Positions 34,652 to 44,171 of a stretch of DNA of 64,000 nucleotides are shown here, in pieces; the first letter of the stretch is position 1; every line of letters begins with the position of its first letter. The notes under the pieces were generated by a model, which was not told where the DNA came from, searched no databases, and saw only the letters and a program-made list of their open reading frames with translations. The stretch covers positions 1 to 64,000 of the forward strand of contig NZ_JEMV01000015.1 in assembly GCF_000588875.1 (NCBI RefSeq). The letters are read 5' to 3'. The DNA is from Sphingobium sp. Ant17 (GTDB lineage Bacteria; Pseudomonadota; Alphaproteobacteria; Sphingomonadales; Sphingomonadaceae). Made by a program: the position numbers and the translations under genes.

Positions 34652-35165
34652 AGGCGTCGACAAAGGCGGGGATATCGTCGGGATTGCGGCTGGTGATGAT
34701 GTTGCCGTCGATCGCGACGGGCCGGTCGACGACGGTGCCCCCGGCGTTGGTCAAATCGGTGCGCAATGAGGGCCAGGACGTCACGGTACGCCCATCGACA
34801 ACGCCTGCCTCAATGAGCAGCCAGGGACCATGGCATATGGCGGCGACGGGCTTGCCCGCCTCGGCAAAGGCGCGGATGAGGGCGATCGCTTTGTCATTCA
34901 CCCGCAATGTATCAGGATTGGCAACGCCGCCGGGCAGGATCAGCCCGTCATAATCGTCCATGGACACGGCATCGAGCGTGATGTCGGGGGTGATGGTGTC
35001 GCCCTTCTCGTCATGCTTCATACCCTGGATCGGATCACTCTCGGGCGAGGCCAGGGTCACCTTGGCACCGGCTTTCATCAGTATGTCGCGCGGATCGAAC
35101 AGTTCGGATTGTTCGAAGCCGTCAGTCGCGATGATGAGAATATGGCTGTTTTCGATGGTCGACAT
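34611..35165 (-). CDS. DJ-1/PfpI family protein
   Basis: A class I glutamine-amidotransferase-like protein of 184 aa in the PfpI/YhbO group, associated with protease, chaperone or deglycase-like stress activities. Key features are ILIIATDGFEQSEL (with the conserved Glu), DYDGLILPGGVANPDTLRV, and the nucleophile elbow AICHGPWLLIEAG with the reactive Cys. I start at MSTIENSHILI because AAGGAG lies six bases upstream of that ATG. It is divergent from topoisomerase IB. Confidence 0.85.
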   Translation of the reverse strand: MSTIENSHILIIATDGFEQSELFDPRDILMKAGAKVTLASPESDPIQGMKHDEKGDTITPDITLDAVSMDDYDGLILPGGVANPDTLRVNDKAIALIRAFAEAGKPVAAICHGPWLLIEAGVVDGRTVTSWPSLRTDLTNAGGTVVDRPVAIDGNIITSRNPDDIPAFVDAFTKAVTEGASVAA

Positions 35166-35267
35166 GGTCGTCTCCTTCATGGGGGAATGGTCGCTGAACG
35201 GGTCGGAGCCACCATGGTTGCGGAACGAAGCGACGAACGACGGGTTTGGGGAGACGAGAAGGACGAT

Positions 35268-36275
35268 ATGCCCCATTCCTCTATAGTTCACGCCAATGAC
35301 AGCACCCCCGGTATCACGCGGCGCGCGCTGAAACGGGGTTGGGCCTATCGCGATGTCGATGGCGCGCGGATCACCGACCGGAACGAGATCGACCGGCTGA
35401 ACGCAATCGCCCTGCCGCCTGCCTATCGCGACTGCTGGTTCTGCCCCTCCCCCTATGGCCATATCCAAGCGACTGGCTATGACGATAAGGGGCGCAAACA
35501 ATATCGCTATCACCTCGATTTCCGGGCCGCGCGCGAAGCGGAGAAATATGCAGGATGCCCCAATTTCGGTCGCGCCCTGCCCAAATTGCGCGCCCGGCTG
35601 GAGGCGGACCTGTCGAAGCGCGGATTGCGCAAGGATCGCACCATCGCTGCGGTCATCCGCCTGCTCGACCTCGCCAAGTTGCGCGTCGGCAATGAACATT
35701 ATGCCACGACCAACAAGAGTTTCGGCGCGACAACGCTCCGCCGCCGTCACCTTGACCTTAGCGGCAAGTCGCTGACGCTGCGCTATCGCGCCAAGTCGGG
35801 CAAGCAGCAGCAATTGACCGTGACCGACAGCCGCCTGCTGCGCTTCGTGCGGCAGGTGCAGGATCTGCCAGGCCAGCACCTGTTCCAATATCTGCATGAG
35901 GAGGGCGAGGCACGGCCGATCACGTCGGGCGACGTCAACGCCTATATCGCCGATGCCATGGGCGGGCCGTTCACCGCCAAGCATTTCCGCACCTGGGGTG
36001 CGTCGACTATTGCCTTTGAAACGCTGGCGGCCGGGCATGTGTCATTGAAGGAAATGATCGACCCGGTAGCGCTGGCGTTGGGGAATACCCCCGCGATCAG
36101 CCGTAAATCCTATATCCATCCCGCGCTTATCGCCCTATGTAAGGAGGGGCAGGATGATTGGCGCGAGGGGCTTCGCCTTCCACGCCGCACCCGCTATCTT
36201 TCGCGAGAGGAACGCGGCCTGATCGCTTTTCTCGATGCCTTGGAGGCTTGCGCCCCGCTTGCGGCGGCCGCCTGA
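35268..36275 (+). CDS. DNA topoisomerase IB
   Basis: A bacterial (poxvirus-like) type IB topoisomerase of about 335 aa that relaxes supercoils through a 3'-phosphotyrosine. The N-terminal domain (WAYRDVDGARITDRNEIDRL, IALPPAYRDCWFCPSPYGHIQATGYD) and catalytic domain are typical. Active-site residues are Arg in LAKLRVGNEHYA, Lys in YRAKSGKQQQL, a Lys-rich FTAKHFRTWG, and the Tyr nucleophile in SRKSYIHPAL. GAGAAGGA precedes the ATG. An upstream-extended frame exists but is not used, as the family starts here. Confidence 0.9.
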   Translation: MPHSSIVHANDSTPGITRRALKRGWAYRDVDGARITDRNEIDRLNAIALPPAYRDCWFCPSPYGHIQATGYDDKGRKQYRYHLDFRAAREAEKYAGCPNFGRALPKLRARLEADLSKRGLRKDRTIAAVIRLLDLAKLRVGNEHYATTNKSFGATTLRRRHLDLSGKSLTLRYRAKSGKQQQLTVTDSRLLRFVRQVQDLPGQHLFQYLHEEGEARPITSGDVNAYIADAMGGPFTAKHFRTWGASTIAFETLAAGHVSLKEMIDPVALALGNTPAISRKSYIHPALIALCKEGQDDWREGLRLPRRTRYLSREERGLIAFLDALEACAPLAAAA

Positions 36276-36303
36276 ACCACGCTCACCAAGACTATAGGAC
36301 AGC

Positions 36304-37467
36304 ATGGCTATTATCAAAAACTCCGCCGTTTCGACCATAACCGTGCCTGCGCCCAATTTAGGCGCGATGTGGCGATCGACCAGCGACTGGCTGGCGATGC
36401 ATTATATTCAGATATTGATCGCGCTCGGTGTGGGCATTGCGATCTATCTGACGCTGACCGCGCTGCGGGGTATCGGGAAACGGCACAAAGGGAATCGCGG
36501 CGATCCGCTGGGGTACACCAATGTACTGGGTAGGGCCGCTGCGCGCACGACCCATTTCTTCATGGTTATGGTTTCGGCACGGCTGGTCGTTGGCTATGCC
36601 GATGCGCCTGCCCCCCTCTACAAGACGATTGCCTTCCTCTTCACCATCGCTGCCGTACTGCAATCCGCCTTGTGGGCGCGCGAAATCATATTGGGGCTGA
36701 TCGAGCGCAAGACGCTGGCGGAGGATGGCGGCGGCGAAACGCTGGCCAATGCGATGGGCCTTATCCGCATCTTGGTGAGCTTTGCCCTGTTCGCCGTGGC
36801 CACGATCGTCGTGCTCGATAATCTGGGGGTCAACGTCACCGGTCTGGTCGCCGGTCTGGGCATTGGCGGCATCGCCATCGGCTTGGCGGCGCAAGGCATA
36901 TTCTCCGACCTGTTCGCAGCGCTGTCGATCATCTTCGACAAGCCGTTTCGCCGGGGGGAGACGATCAATTATGACCAGACGACCGCCACGGTGGAAAAGA
37001 TCGGCCTCAAATCCACCCGGCTGCGCGCACTGACGGGCGAGAAGAAGGTTATTTCCAACGCCAATCTGCTGCAAAAGGAAATTACCAGCTATTTCACGCT
37101 GGACCATCGCCGGATCAAGTTCGCGATCGGCGTCATCTATCAGACCCCACCGGATGTGGCCGAGCAGATCCCGGATATATTGAAAGCGATCATCACCGAT
37201 CTGGGCGGGAATTTCGTGCGATCCGGCTTCATCGGATTCGGCGCGTCCAGTCTGGATTTCGAGGTCGAGTTCGACGTCTATCTGCCCGACTGGGACTCTA
37301 TTTACGTCATTCGCCACAAAGTGGGCCTTGCCATCCTGCGCCAGTTCAACGAGCGCGGGATTGAATTCGCCTACCCGACCCAGACCAGCTTCACGGCTGC
37401 GCCGGACGGACGGATGGTTTTACCCTATCCAGATGTTCAGACCGTGCGGCAGGTCGAGACGGGATAA
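36304..37467 (+). CDS. MscS-family mechanosensitive channel
   Basis: A small-conductance mechanosensitive channel of 387 aa. The membrane region has four or so helices. The pore helix is the characteristic VTGLVAGLGIGGIAIGLAAQ, followed by FSDLFAALSIIFDKPFRRGE. The cytoplasmic beta domain has VEKIGLKSTRLRALTGEKKVISNANLL and the alpha/beta domain ends VLPYPDVQTV. It releases solutes on hypo-osmotic shock. It begins shortly after topoisomerase IB (28 bases), with AGGAC before the start. Confidence 0.9.
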   Translation: MAIIKNSAVSTITVPAPNLGAMWRSTSDWLAMHYIQILIALGVGIAIYLTLTALRGIGKRHKGNRGDPLGYTNVLGRAAARTTHFFMVMVSARLVVGYADAPAPLYKTIAFLFTIAAVLQSALWAREIILGLIERKTLAEDGGGETLANAMGLIRILVSFALFAVATIVVLDNLGVNVTGLVAGLGIGGIAIGLAAQGIFSDLFAALSIIFDKPFRRGETINYDQTTATVEKIGLKSTRLRALTGEKKVISNANLLQKEITSYFTLDHRRIKFAIGVIYQTPPDVAEQIPDILKAIITDLGGNFVRSGFIGFGASSLDFEVEFDVYLPDWDSIYVIRHKVGLAILRQFNERGIEFAYPTQTSFTAAPDGRMVLPYPDVQTVRQVETG

Positions 37468-37482
37468 AGCCGACAGGGCGGA

Positions 37483-38463
37483 TCAGCCCAAACCCCATAG
37501 CGTGCCGGGTTGTAGCAGTCCTTCCTGCAAGACGCAGGCGCCAGGGCGATCACGGGCGAGCAGCAACGCCCCGTCCAGGTCGATCCAGTCTGCCCCCTGC
37601 GCCACCAGCGCGGCGGGTGCGATGCCCAGTGACGTACCGAGCATGCAGCCGACCATCAGCCGGAAGCCGCGCTCTTTCGCCTCGCGCGCCAGAGCGAGGG
37701 CTTCGGTCAGCCCACCCGCCTTGTCGAGCTTGATATTCACCGCGTCGAAATCGCCCAGTCGGTCGAGATCGGCACGGGTGTGACAGCTTTCGTCGGCGCA
37801 CAACGGCAGGGGGGCGTGAACACCCGCGAGCCGTGTTTCCTCACCATGGACCACTGGCTGTTCGACCATCTCCACCCCCAGAGCGGCCAGAGCGGCCGCT
37901 TCGGCAGCGATATCGCGATCATGCCAGCTTTCATTGGCATCGACGATCAGCCGCGCGGTGGGTGCGCCGCGTCGCACGGCAGCGACCCGGTCGCGGTCCC
38001 CCTCGCCCGTCAGCTTGCATTTGAGTAGCGCGAAGCCGCGTGCCGCCGCCGACCGCGCATCGGCCTCCATCTGATCGGGATCACCCAGACTGATGGTGAA
38101 GGCTGTCGGCAAAGGCGCAGGCGCAGGCGCTGCCAGTCCCGCCAGTTGCCAAACCGGGACGCCCGCCTGCTTCGCCGCCAAGTCCCACAAGGCGCAGTCG
38201 AGCGCATTGCGCGCCGCGCCGCGTGGCATGGCGGTCAGCAAGGCTTCGCGGTCCAGCGGTCCGGTATAGGCTCGCAAGGCCGCGACGCAGCCTTCCGCGC
38301 TTTCGCCCTCATAATAGATGGCCGTGCCTTCGCCTTGGCCGAAATGGGTGCCGTCGCCCACGGTGCAAACAACGACATCAACATGGGTCTTTGCCCCCCG
38401 ACTGATGACGAACGCCCCGGCCACAGGCCAGCGTTCAGCGGTCGCGGACACTATACGGATCAT
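37483..38463 (-). CDS. L-Ala-D/L-Glu epimerase (enolase superfamily)
   Basis: A dipeptide epimerase that recycles muropeptide L-Ala-D-Glu. Enolase-superfamily residues are in order: Lys pair in FALLKCKLTGEGD, metal ligands D in IVDANESWHD, E in VEQPVVHGEE and D in LCADESCH, and the second Lys in AVNIKLDKAGGL. Length 326 aa is typical. I start at MIRIVSATAERWP, because AGGA lies about eight bases upstream. An earlier ATG has no such site. It is divergent from the methyltransferase/anti-sigma-like gene. Confidence 0.85.
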   Translation of the reverse strand: MIRIVSATAERWPVAGAFVISRGAKTHVDVVVCTVGDGTHFGQGEGTAIYYEGESAEGCVAALRAYTGPLDREALLTAMPRGAARNALDCALWDLAAKQAGVPVWQLAGLAAPAPAPLPTAFTISLGDPDQMEADARSAAARGFALLKCKLTGEGDRDRVAAVRRGAPTARLIVDANESWHDRDIAAEAAALAALGVEMVEQPVVHGEETRLAGVHAPLPLCADESCHTRADLDRLGDFDAVNIKLDKAGGLTEALALAREAKERGFRLMVGCMLGTSLGIAPAALVAQGADWIDLDGALLLARDRPGACVLQEGLLQPGTLWGLG

Positions 38464-38564
38464 CGTGCTTTCCTGCGTCATCGGTTGACCATGAACGAGA
38501 CCGTCATATGAGCGAAACATAAAGTCCGGCATAGTCCTGCGATTCAACAAGGAGCCTATTTTCC

Positions 38565-39869
38565 GTGACATCCCGCGACCTGACCGGTTTCCTGCCTCTG
38601 AACGAAGCCAACACGGCACACAGCGACTGGCCCCGCCGCCTGTCGGACATGGCATGGCGCATCGGCTTTGGCGCCATCGGCTGGCCTTGGCTGCTTGCCA
38701 GCCTGTCTGGCGGACGCCCGGCGGACAAGCGCGCGTTGCTGGACGAGTTGGGCCTGCCCCATGATGCGCTGCCACATCTGGGCAGTTGGAAGGCCGATGT
38801 CGGCTTTCTGCGGCATATCGTGCGGGAGATTGCCCGGGTGCGGCCCGCCCATGTGGTGGAACTGGGTGCGGGCGCTTCCTCGCTGATCGCGGCGCGGGCG
38901 TTGCAATTGCATGGTGGTGGGCGCTTGCACAGTTTCGACCAACATGGCGGCTTCGTCGACGCGACGCGGCAATGGCTGGGCGATCATGCGATCGATGCCG
39001 ACATCCGCCATGCGCCACTGACGCATGAAAGCGCGGATTGGCCCGGTCGCTGGTATGCGCTGGAGGATGTGCCCGAGCGCATCGACCTGATCATCATCGA
39101 CGGTCCACCGTGGAGTGTGCATCCACTGGTGCGGGGCGCGGCGGACAGCCTGTTCGCACGATTGTCGCCCAATGGCGTGGTGTTGCTGGACGATGCCGCG
39201 CGCCCCGGCGAACGGATCGTCGCGCGGCGCTGGCGCGAGCGCTGGCCGCATATCGACTTTCGCCTGATGCATGACGGGACGAAAGGCACCCTGGTCGGCC
39301 GCCGCCGCGACCTGACAGCGCCGGTTGCCAATGATAATGACGATGGACGGTCGTGGCGGCACATGCGCCGTGCGGCGGCGATCGCCGCGCTCCTGGGCAT
39401 CGGCTGGATCGCGCGGGGCGAATTGGGGGAATTTCCCCAGAGCGCGCAGGCGAGCAGTTTTCTCGATGAAGCGGCGGCTTCGCGCCGCGCCGGGCTGTTG
39501 CGACAGGACATGGCTTCCCAGGTCGAAAGCGCGACCTTCGACCCGGCGGAAATCGAGCGGTCGACCGGGATTGTCCTGCCCCTTTTGCCCGGCGACTGGC
39601 GCGTGACCGACGTGCAGCTTTTCCCTACGAGCGACAGCCCCGCCATAGCGATGACGATCGTGACGCCCAAGGACGAAACGCTATCGCTCTTTGCCGATCG
39701 GGCCGAGACGCCCGCCGAAGCCACGCCGCTGGTCGCACGCCGCGCCGATGAAGTGGTCGCCTATTGGGAAGTCGGCACCATGGCCTATGCATTGACGGGC
39801 CGGGGCGATACACGCCGCGTCCTGCAACTGGCTGGCACCATCGCACCCATGGGCCGGACGCCCCATTGA
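38565..39869 (+). CDS. Methyltransferase/anti-sigma-factor-like membrane fusion
   Basis: One continuous 434-aa frame from a GTG preceded by AAGGAG. Residues about 60-245 form a class I SAM-methyltransferase: VVELGAGASSLIAARAL (motif I, near 98), LHSFDQHGGF, IDLIIIDGPPW (near 172) and GVVLLDDAARPGE. Residues 268-283 form one membrane helix. Residues about 290-430 (SFLDEAAASRRAGLLRQDM, STGIVLPLLPGDWRVTDVQL, VVAYWEVGTMAYALTG) resemble the periplasmic half of alphaproteobacterial anti-sigma factors, which normally carry a zinc-finger domain at the N-terminus. Here a methyltransferase takes that place. No sigma factor gene is adjacent. Domain identities are by eye. Confidence 0.65.
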   Translation: MTSRDLTGFLPLNEANTAHSDWPRRLSDMAWRIGFGAIGWPWLLASLSGGRPADKRALLDELGLPHDALPHLGSWKADVGFLRHIVREIARVRPAHVVELGAGASSLIAARALQLHGGGRLHSFDQHGGFVDATRQWLGDHAIDADIRHAPLTHESADWPGRWYALEDVPERIDLIIIDGPPWSVHPLVRGAADSLFARLSPNGVVLLDDAARPGERIVARRWRERWPHIDFRLMHDGTKGTLVGRRRDLTAPVANDNDDGRSWRHMRRAAAIAALLGIGWIARGELGEFPQSAQASSFLDEAAASRRAGLLRQDMASQVESATFDPAEIERSTGIVLPLLPGDWRVTDVQLFPTSDSPAIAMTIVTPKDETLSLFADRAETPAEATPLVARRADEVVAYWEVGTMAYALTGRGDTRRVLQLAGTIAPMGRTPH

Positions 39870-39900
39870 GGCTTTAGGGGCAGCCTGCTAAGCGCCGCGC

Positions 39901-41687
39901 ATGGAGGATGCCCCGCACACCACCGCCCGCGCCGACGCGCGCCCCGCCCTTGGCAGCCTGGCGATGCTGTGGCGGTTTGCGCGCCATTATCCAGGACGGA
40001 TCGCCGGGGCATTGGCCGCCTTGATCGTGTCGTCAGCGGCGACCTTGGGTATCCCAAGCGGCTTTCGCCTGGTGATCGACAAGGGGTTCATGGGCGGCGG
40101 GGACATCAGTCGCTGGTTCGAATATCTGCTGCTGATCGTGATCATCCTCGCGCTGGCGAGCGCGCTGCGCTTCTATTTCGTGTCCTGGCTGGGCGAACGG
40201 GTCGTCGCCGATATTCGCAGCGCCACGCAAGCCAATCTGCTGCGGCAGGCACCACGCTTCTTCGAGGAAAATCGTCCGTCCGAAATCGCATCGCGCATGA
40301 CCGCGGACACCGCCATCGTCGAGCAGGTGGTCGGATCGACCGTCTCGGTCGCACTGCGCAATCTGGTGACGGGCGTGGGTGGCCTCCTGTATCTATTCGC
40401 TCTGGCCCCCAAGCTCGCCGCATTGCTGTTGCTGGGTATTCCGGTCATCCTGGCGGTGCTCATAGGCCTGGGCCGCAAGGTGCGCGGCCTGTCGCGCGCG
40501 AGCCAGGACCGGTTGGCCGATGTCGGCAGCGTCACCAGCGAAGTGCTGGGCGCGATGAAGATCGTCCAGGCCTTTGGCCAGGAAGCGCGCGAGGCGATGC
40601 GCTTCGACGCCACCGTCCAGGCGGGTTTTGCGACCGCGCGCCGCCGGATCGCCCTGCGCGCGATCATGACGCAGTGGTGATCGCTTTGGTGTTCGGATCG
40701 ATCACCGCCGTCATGTGGCAGGGCGCGTTGGACGTGGCGGCGGGGCGGCTGTCGGGCGGAAGCATCGCGGCGTTCGTGCTGACCGGCGGGCTGGTCGCCG
40801 GTGCGTTCGGGTCGTTGTCGGAAAGCTGGGGCGACCTGCTGCGCGGCGCGGGGGCAGCAAGCCGCCTGCATGAGCTAATGAGCGCCACGCCGGATATTCT
40901 GCCGCCTGCCGTGCCCCTGCCCATCCCGGTGACCAGCAATGGCGCGCGCCTGACCTTCACCGACGTCCATTTCCATTATCCGACCCGGCCCGACCAGGCT
41001 GCGCTGAATGGAGTGTCGCTGGACATTGCGCCGGGGGAAACCGTGGCGGTCGTAGGTCCGTCGGGCGCAGGCAAGACGACGTTGATCCAATTGGCGCAGC
41101 GCTTCTACGATCCCGACCAGGGCGTCGTTCGGTTGAATGGCGTGGCCCTGCCCGATGCCGACCCCGCCGCTGCCCGCGCGATGATGGCGATAGTGCCGCA
41201 GGACAGCGTGATCTTCGCCGCCTCCGCCCGCGATAATCTACGCTACGGCCATTGGGACGCGAGCGACGCGCAGATATGGGACGCCGCCCGCGCCGCCAAT
41301 GCGGAGAGCTTCCTGCGCGCCTTGCCGCAGGGGCTCGACACATTCATGGGCGAAGGCGGCGCGCGCCTGTCGGGCGGACAGCGTCAACGGCTCTCGATCG
41401 CCCGTGCGCTGCTGCGCGATGCGCCGATCCTGTTGCTGGACGAAGCGACATCGGCGCTCGACGCGGAGTCCGAACGGCTGGTGCAGGACGCGTTGGGACG
41501 GCTGATCCAGGGACGGACGACGATCGTCATTGCCCATCGCCTTGCCACTATCCGGGCGGCCGACCGGATCATCGTGATGGATGAGGGCCGGATCGTCGAA
41601 CAGGGCGATCACGCCGCGCTGGTGGCGCAAGACGGGCTTTATGCGCGCCTCGCCAGCCTGCAATTTCAAGATACGCCCGCGGCCTGA
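39901..41687 (+). CDS. ABC exporter, fused permease and ATPase (one frameshift)
   Basis: An MsbA-like half-transporter of about 595 aa, one ABC type-1 membrane domain followed by one ATPase. Six membrane helices lie in the first 320 residues. The ATPase has Walker A GPSGAGKTTLIQ, Q-loop IVPQDSVIF, signature LSGGQRQRLSIARAL and Walker B ILLLDEATSALD. The frame breaks near 40668-40671, where one G or C is missing (MTAVVIALVFGS expected). Without correction it would end at a TGA at 40678. The substrate is unknown, probably a lipid or drug. Start ATG 39901 is 31 bases after the fusion gene. Confidence 0.85.
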
Positions 41688-41708
41688 CCAGGCAACACGG
41701 CCATCGCT

Positions 41709-42038
41709 TCACGTTCGGACGCTGGCCTCGTGCAGCTTCACGACATGATCCAATATGGCGGGATGGAGCGGCTGTTCGAAAGCGCACCCCGCCTCGTGGC
41801 CGCGCGTCCAGAGTATCCGCGCACGACGCCCCTCGAAACTTGGCAGCATGATCCACAATTCGCCGCCGGGCAGGAGTTTCATGAAGCTTTGCAGGCGAAA
41901 TCCGGAGACGGACAGATCCGCAATTGCGCTTTTGACCCAGGTTTCACCGGGACGTCGGACCTTCACGCTGATCCGCACATGACGGCGTTCGGCGGCGCGT
42001 GCCTTCTGGCTGGCTTGATTTGGTCGGTCGATACCCAT
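41709..42038 (-). CDS. PilZ domain protein
   Basis: About 110 aa with a basic N-terminus (ARAAERRHVRISVKVRR, containing the RRxxR-like ERRHVR), the PilZ motif IADLSVSGFRLQS (D-x-S-xx-G), and a C-terminal strand region (MLPSFEGRRARILWTRGHEAGCAFEQPL). It probably senses cyclic di-GMP. I start at MGIDRPNQASQK. Longer starts at 42068 or beyond lack clear signals. It is a separate, leftward gene lying tail to tail with the ABC exporter. Confidence 0.75.
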   Translation of the reverse strand: MGIDRPNQASQKARAAERRHVRISVKVRRPGETWVKSAIADLSVSGFRLQSFMKLLPGGELWIMLPSFEGRRARILWTRGHEAGCAFEQPLHPAILDHVVKLHEASVRT

Positions 42039-42149
42039 GGTGTGCGCTTCATTCCATCCAGACACCATTGTCGTGGATTGAGGTAAGGAAACGGTTAAAT
42101 TCTCGATCTTCTGAGCGTAGGCACTCCGCCTTGACGGCCGTATAGGAAC

Positions 42150-42179
42150 AAAAAAGGGGCCGCCCAACGGCGACCCCTT
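42150..42179 (-). terminator. Rho-independent terminator of the tonB-exbB-exbD operon
   Basis: On the leftward strand AAGGGGTCGCC-GTT-GGGCGGCCCCTT runs into six T residues (42150-42155). It lies about 90 bases after the last exbD stop, before the PilZ gene. Confidence 0.85.
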
Positions 42180-42270
42180 GATAGTCCGGCATAGTCATAA
42201 AGCCTGTCCTCAATCCCCGGCCCGCCAAAACGGGAAGCCCTGATCCAGGCAAGGAAAGAAGGATCAGCCT

Positions 42271-42693
42271 TTAGAAATTGCCATATTGTTCATTGCCGAC
42301 GAAACCCAATTTGGTGACGCCCGCCCGCTTGATCTCCGCCAGCACTTCATCAACGGTCACATAGCGGGTCTGCGCATTCGGCTGGAACTGAAGTTCCGGC
42401 TCGACGGGCAGACGCAGCGACTGTTGCAGATACTGGCGCAAGGTCAGCAGGTCGATAGGCGCGCCGTTCCAAGTGATGATCCCGGCTGCGTCGATCGCAA
42501 CCTTGTTCTTCACCGGATCAACCATGGGGGCGTCGCTTGTCGAATTCTGCGGCAGGTCGATCTTCACCGCATGGGTTTGGATCGGGATGGTGATGATGAA
42601 CATGATGAGGAGCACGAGCATGACGTCGATCAACGGCGTCGTGTTCATTTCCATCATCGGTTCGCCATCGTCGTTACCGGCGCTCATTGCCAT
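42271..42693 (-). CDS. exbD: ExbD/TolR-family protein (second copy)
   Basis: A 140-aa energy-transducing protein with one membrane helix. NTTPLIDVMLVLLIMFIITIP contains the critical Asp of the family, followed by a periplasmic domain (IDLPQNSTSDAP, ITWNGAPIDLLTLRQYL, VTKLGFVGNEQYGNF). It couples the proton gradient to TonB. It is the last gene of the four-gene leftward operon tonB-exbB-exbD-exbD and ends at the terminator at 42150. Two ExbD copies in tandem are common in this group. Confidence 0.93.
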   Translation of the reverse strand: MAMSAGNDDGEPMMEMNTTPLIDVMLVLLIMFIITIPIQTHAVKIDLPQNSTSDAPMVDPVKNKVAIDAAGIITWNGAPIDLLTLRQYLQQSLRLPVEPELQFQPNAQTRYVTVDEVLAEIKRAGVTKLGFVGNEQYGNF

Positions 42694-42741
42694 GGGGCGT
42701 ACTCCTAGAAATCACTTGCCTGTCGATATTACGAGCGACAG

Positions 42742-43227
42742 TTACATACGAACATTGTTCTGGCCCGGTTCAGGCTCGGAAATGAAGCCCACCCGCGGGA
42801 AACCAGCGCGCTGCATCGTGTAGATCGTACCACCAATGCACCGATAAGGCGTATTGATGTCGCCGCGGATATGCACTTCGGGCAGATCCTCAGGCGTCAT
42901 ATTTTCGATGCCGCCCACCTTCTTGATGTCCGCTTCCAGCTTGGCAACGGCACGGTTGAGCAGGTCTTCGGAATTGACCTTCGTCATATTCCAATACACC
43001 GCACAGCTGCCGTCTTCTGCTGGCATGATGGACAGCGAAACGTTTTCCGGCTTGGTCGTCGTCGGTTCGAACCGGACCTTGGGAAGATCGAGATCGACCG
43101 TCTGAAGCACGACAGGGACGGCGATCAGGAAGATGATGAGAAGCACCAGCATGACGTCGACGAGCGGCGTCGTGTTGATATCTGTGATCGGCTTTTCTTC
43201 GCCGGAGCCACCAACGCTCATTGCCAT
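42742..43227 (-). CDS. exbD: ExbD/TolR-family protein (first copy)
   Basis: 161 aa, with the membrane helix NTTPLVDVMLVLLIIFLIAVP, in which the conserved Asp provides proton coupling. The periplasmic part is longer than the second copy (EVHIRGDINTPYRCIGGTIYTMQRAGFPRVGF). Between them are 48 bases. The two copies share their start (MAMS, acidic stretch, NTTPL) and probably arose by duplication. They may form a mixed ExbD dimer, but this is inference. Confidence 0.93.
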   Translation of the reverse strand: MAMSVGGSGEEKPITDINTTPLVDVMLVLLIIFLIAVPVVLQTVDLDLPKVRFEPTTTKPENVSLSIMPAEDGSCAVYWNMTKVNSEDLLNRAVAKLEADIKKVGGIENMTPEDLPEVHIRGDINTPYRCIGGTIYTMQRAGFPRVGFISEPEPGQNNVRM

Positions 43228-43328
43228 TGATCAGTATCCTAACATGTCTGTCATTTTAGACCGCAAACGACGAGCGGGCGGTCTTGGGAGCCGAAGATGC
43301 GCGATGCATTCCCGGCTCCCATCCTTGA

Positions 43329-44099
43329 TCAGGCCTTGGTGGCGGTCGCAGGAACCGGCTTGCCAACCTGGGCAGGAGCAGGCGAACCGACAACCGGCTT
43401 CACCGCACCGTTCGAGACCATGTAACCCAGCAGATCGGTCGAGAAGGACGAGAGATCCTCGGCGATCGCCTTGTTGCGGCGCTGCAGGAAGTTGTAGGCG
43501 AGAACGGCAGGAACCGCGACGACCAGACCCAGAGCGGTCATGATCAGCGCTTCACCAACGGGACCGGCGACGGCGTCGATCGATGCCTGACCCGAAGCAC
43601 CGATCTTGATCAGCGCGCGGTAGATACCGATAACCGTACCGAACAGACCGACGAACGGCGAGGTCGAACCAACGGTCGCGAGGAAAGCGAGACCGCCGCC
43701 CAGCTTCCAGTTGATGGCGTTTTCCGAACGCGCCAGCGAACCGTGCAGCCAGTCATGGGCTTCAACGGGATCGGTCAGCTTGCTGTGCTGTTCCTGCGCG
43801 GCGATGCCATCATCGACGAGCTGCTTGTAGGCGCTGTTCTTTTCCAGCTTGGCGACGCCTTCCTTGAGGCTGTTCGAACGCCAGAAAGTCGTACGGACCT
43901 TCTTATACTGGTTGATGACCTTCTGCTGTTCGATCAGCTTCGTGAACAGAACATAGAAGGTGCCGACCGACATGCCGACCAGGATGATGAACACGGTCCA
44001 GGCGATGATGCCGCCCTGTTCGAGGGCTTCCATAAGGCCATAGGGGTTCGCGGCTTCCGCAGCGGGTGCGGCAGCGGCCGCAATGATGGAGTTCAACAT
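43329..44099 (-). CDS. exbB: ExbB/TolQ/MotA-family proton channel protein
   Basis: About 256 aa with three membrane helices: IIAWTVFIILVGMSVGTFYVLF near the start, and GGGLAFLATVGSTSPFVGLFGTVIGIY and GPVGEALIMTALGLVVAVPAVLAYNFLQRRN later. The second block is the conserved ExbB channel motif. ExbB with ExbD forms the motor that energises TonB. I start at ATG 44099 (MLNSIIAAA) with GGGAAG upstream. A TTG start two codons earlier is possible. It follows tonB by 72 bases. Confidence 0.93.
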   Translation of the reverse strand: MLNSIIAAAAAPAAEAANPYGLMEALEQGGIIAWTVFIILVGMSVGTFYVLFTKLIEQQKVINQYKKVRTTFWRSNSLKEGVAKLEKNSAYKQLVDDGIAAQEQHSKLTDPVEAHDWLHGSLARSENAINWKLGGGLAFLATVGSTSPFVGLFGTVIGIYRALIKIGASGQASIDAVAGPVGEALIMTALGLVVAVPAVLAYNFLQRRNKAIAEDLSSFSTDLLGYMVSNGAVKPVVGSPAPAQVGKPVPATATKA

Positions 44100-44171
44100 G
44101 ATCAAGACTTCCCTCTCAATGAGATCAAGCGAGGAGAAGGCGGCGCGGTGCGCCCACCTTCCCGTTCTGAA

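Noticed and set aside
34611-36038. Long extension of the DJ-1/PfpI frame upstream to 36038
   Set aside because: The extra N-terminal sequence is the shadow of topoisomerase IB. The family start with a good ribosome-binding site is at 35165.
44102-44171. C-terminal extension of TonB running to 44102
   Set aside because: It is an artefact of a missing base near 44228. The proper end is at 44172 and the region is the exbB leader.
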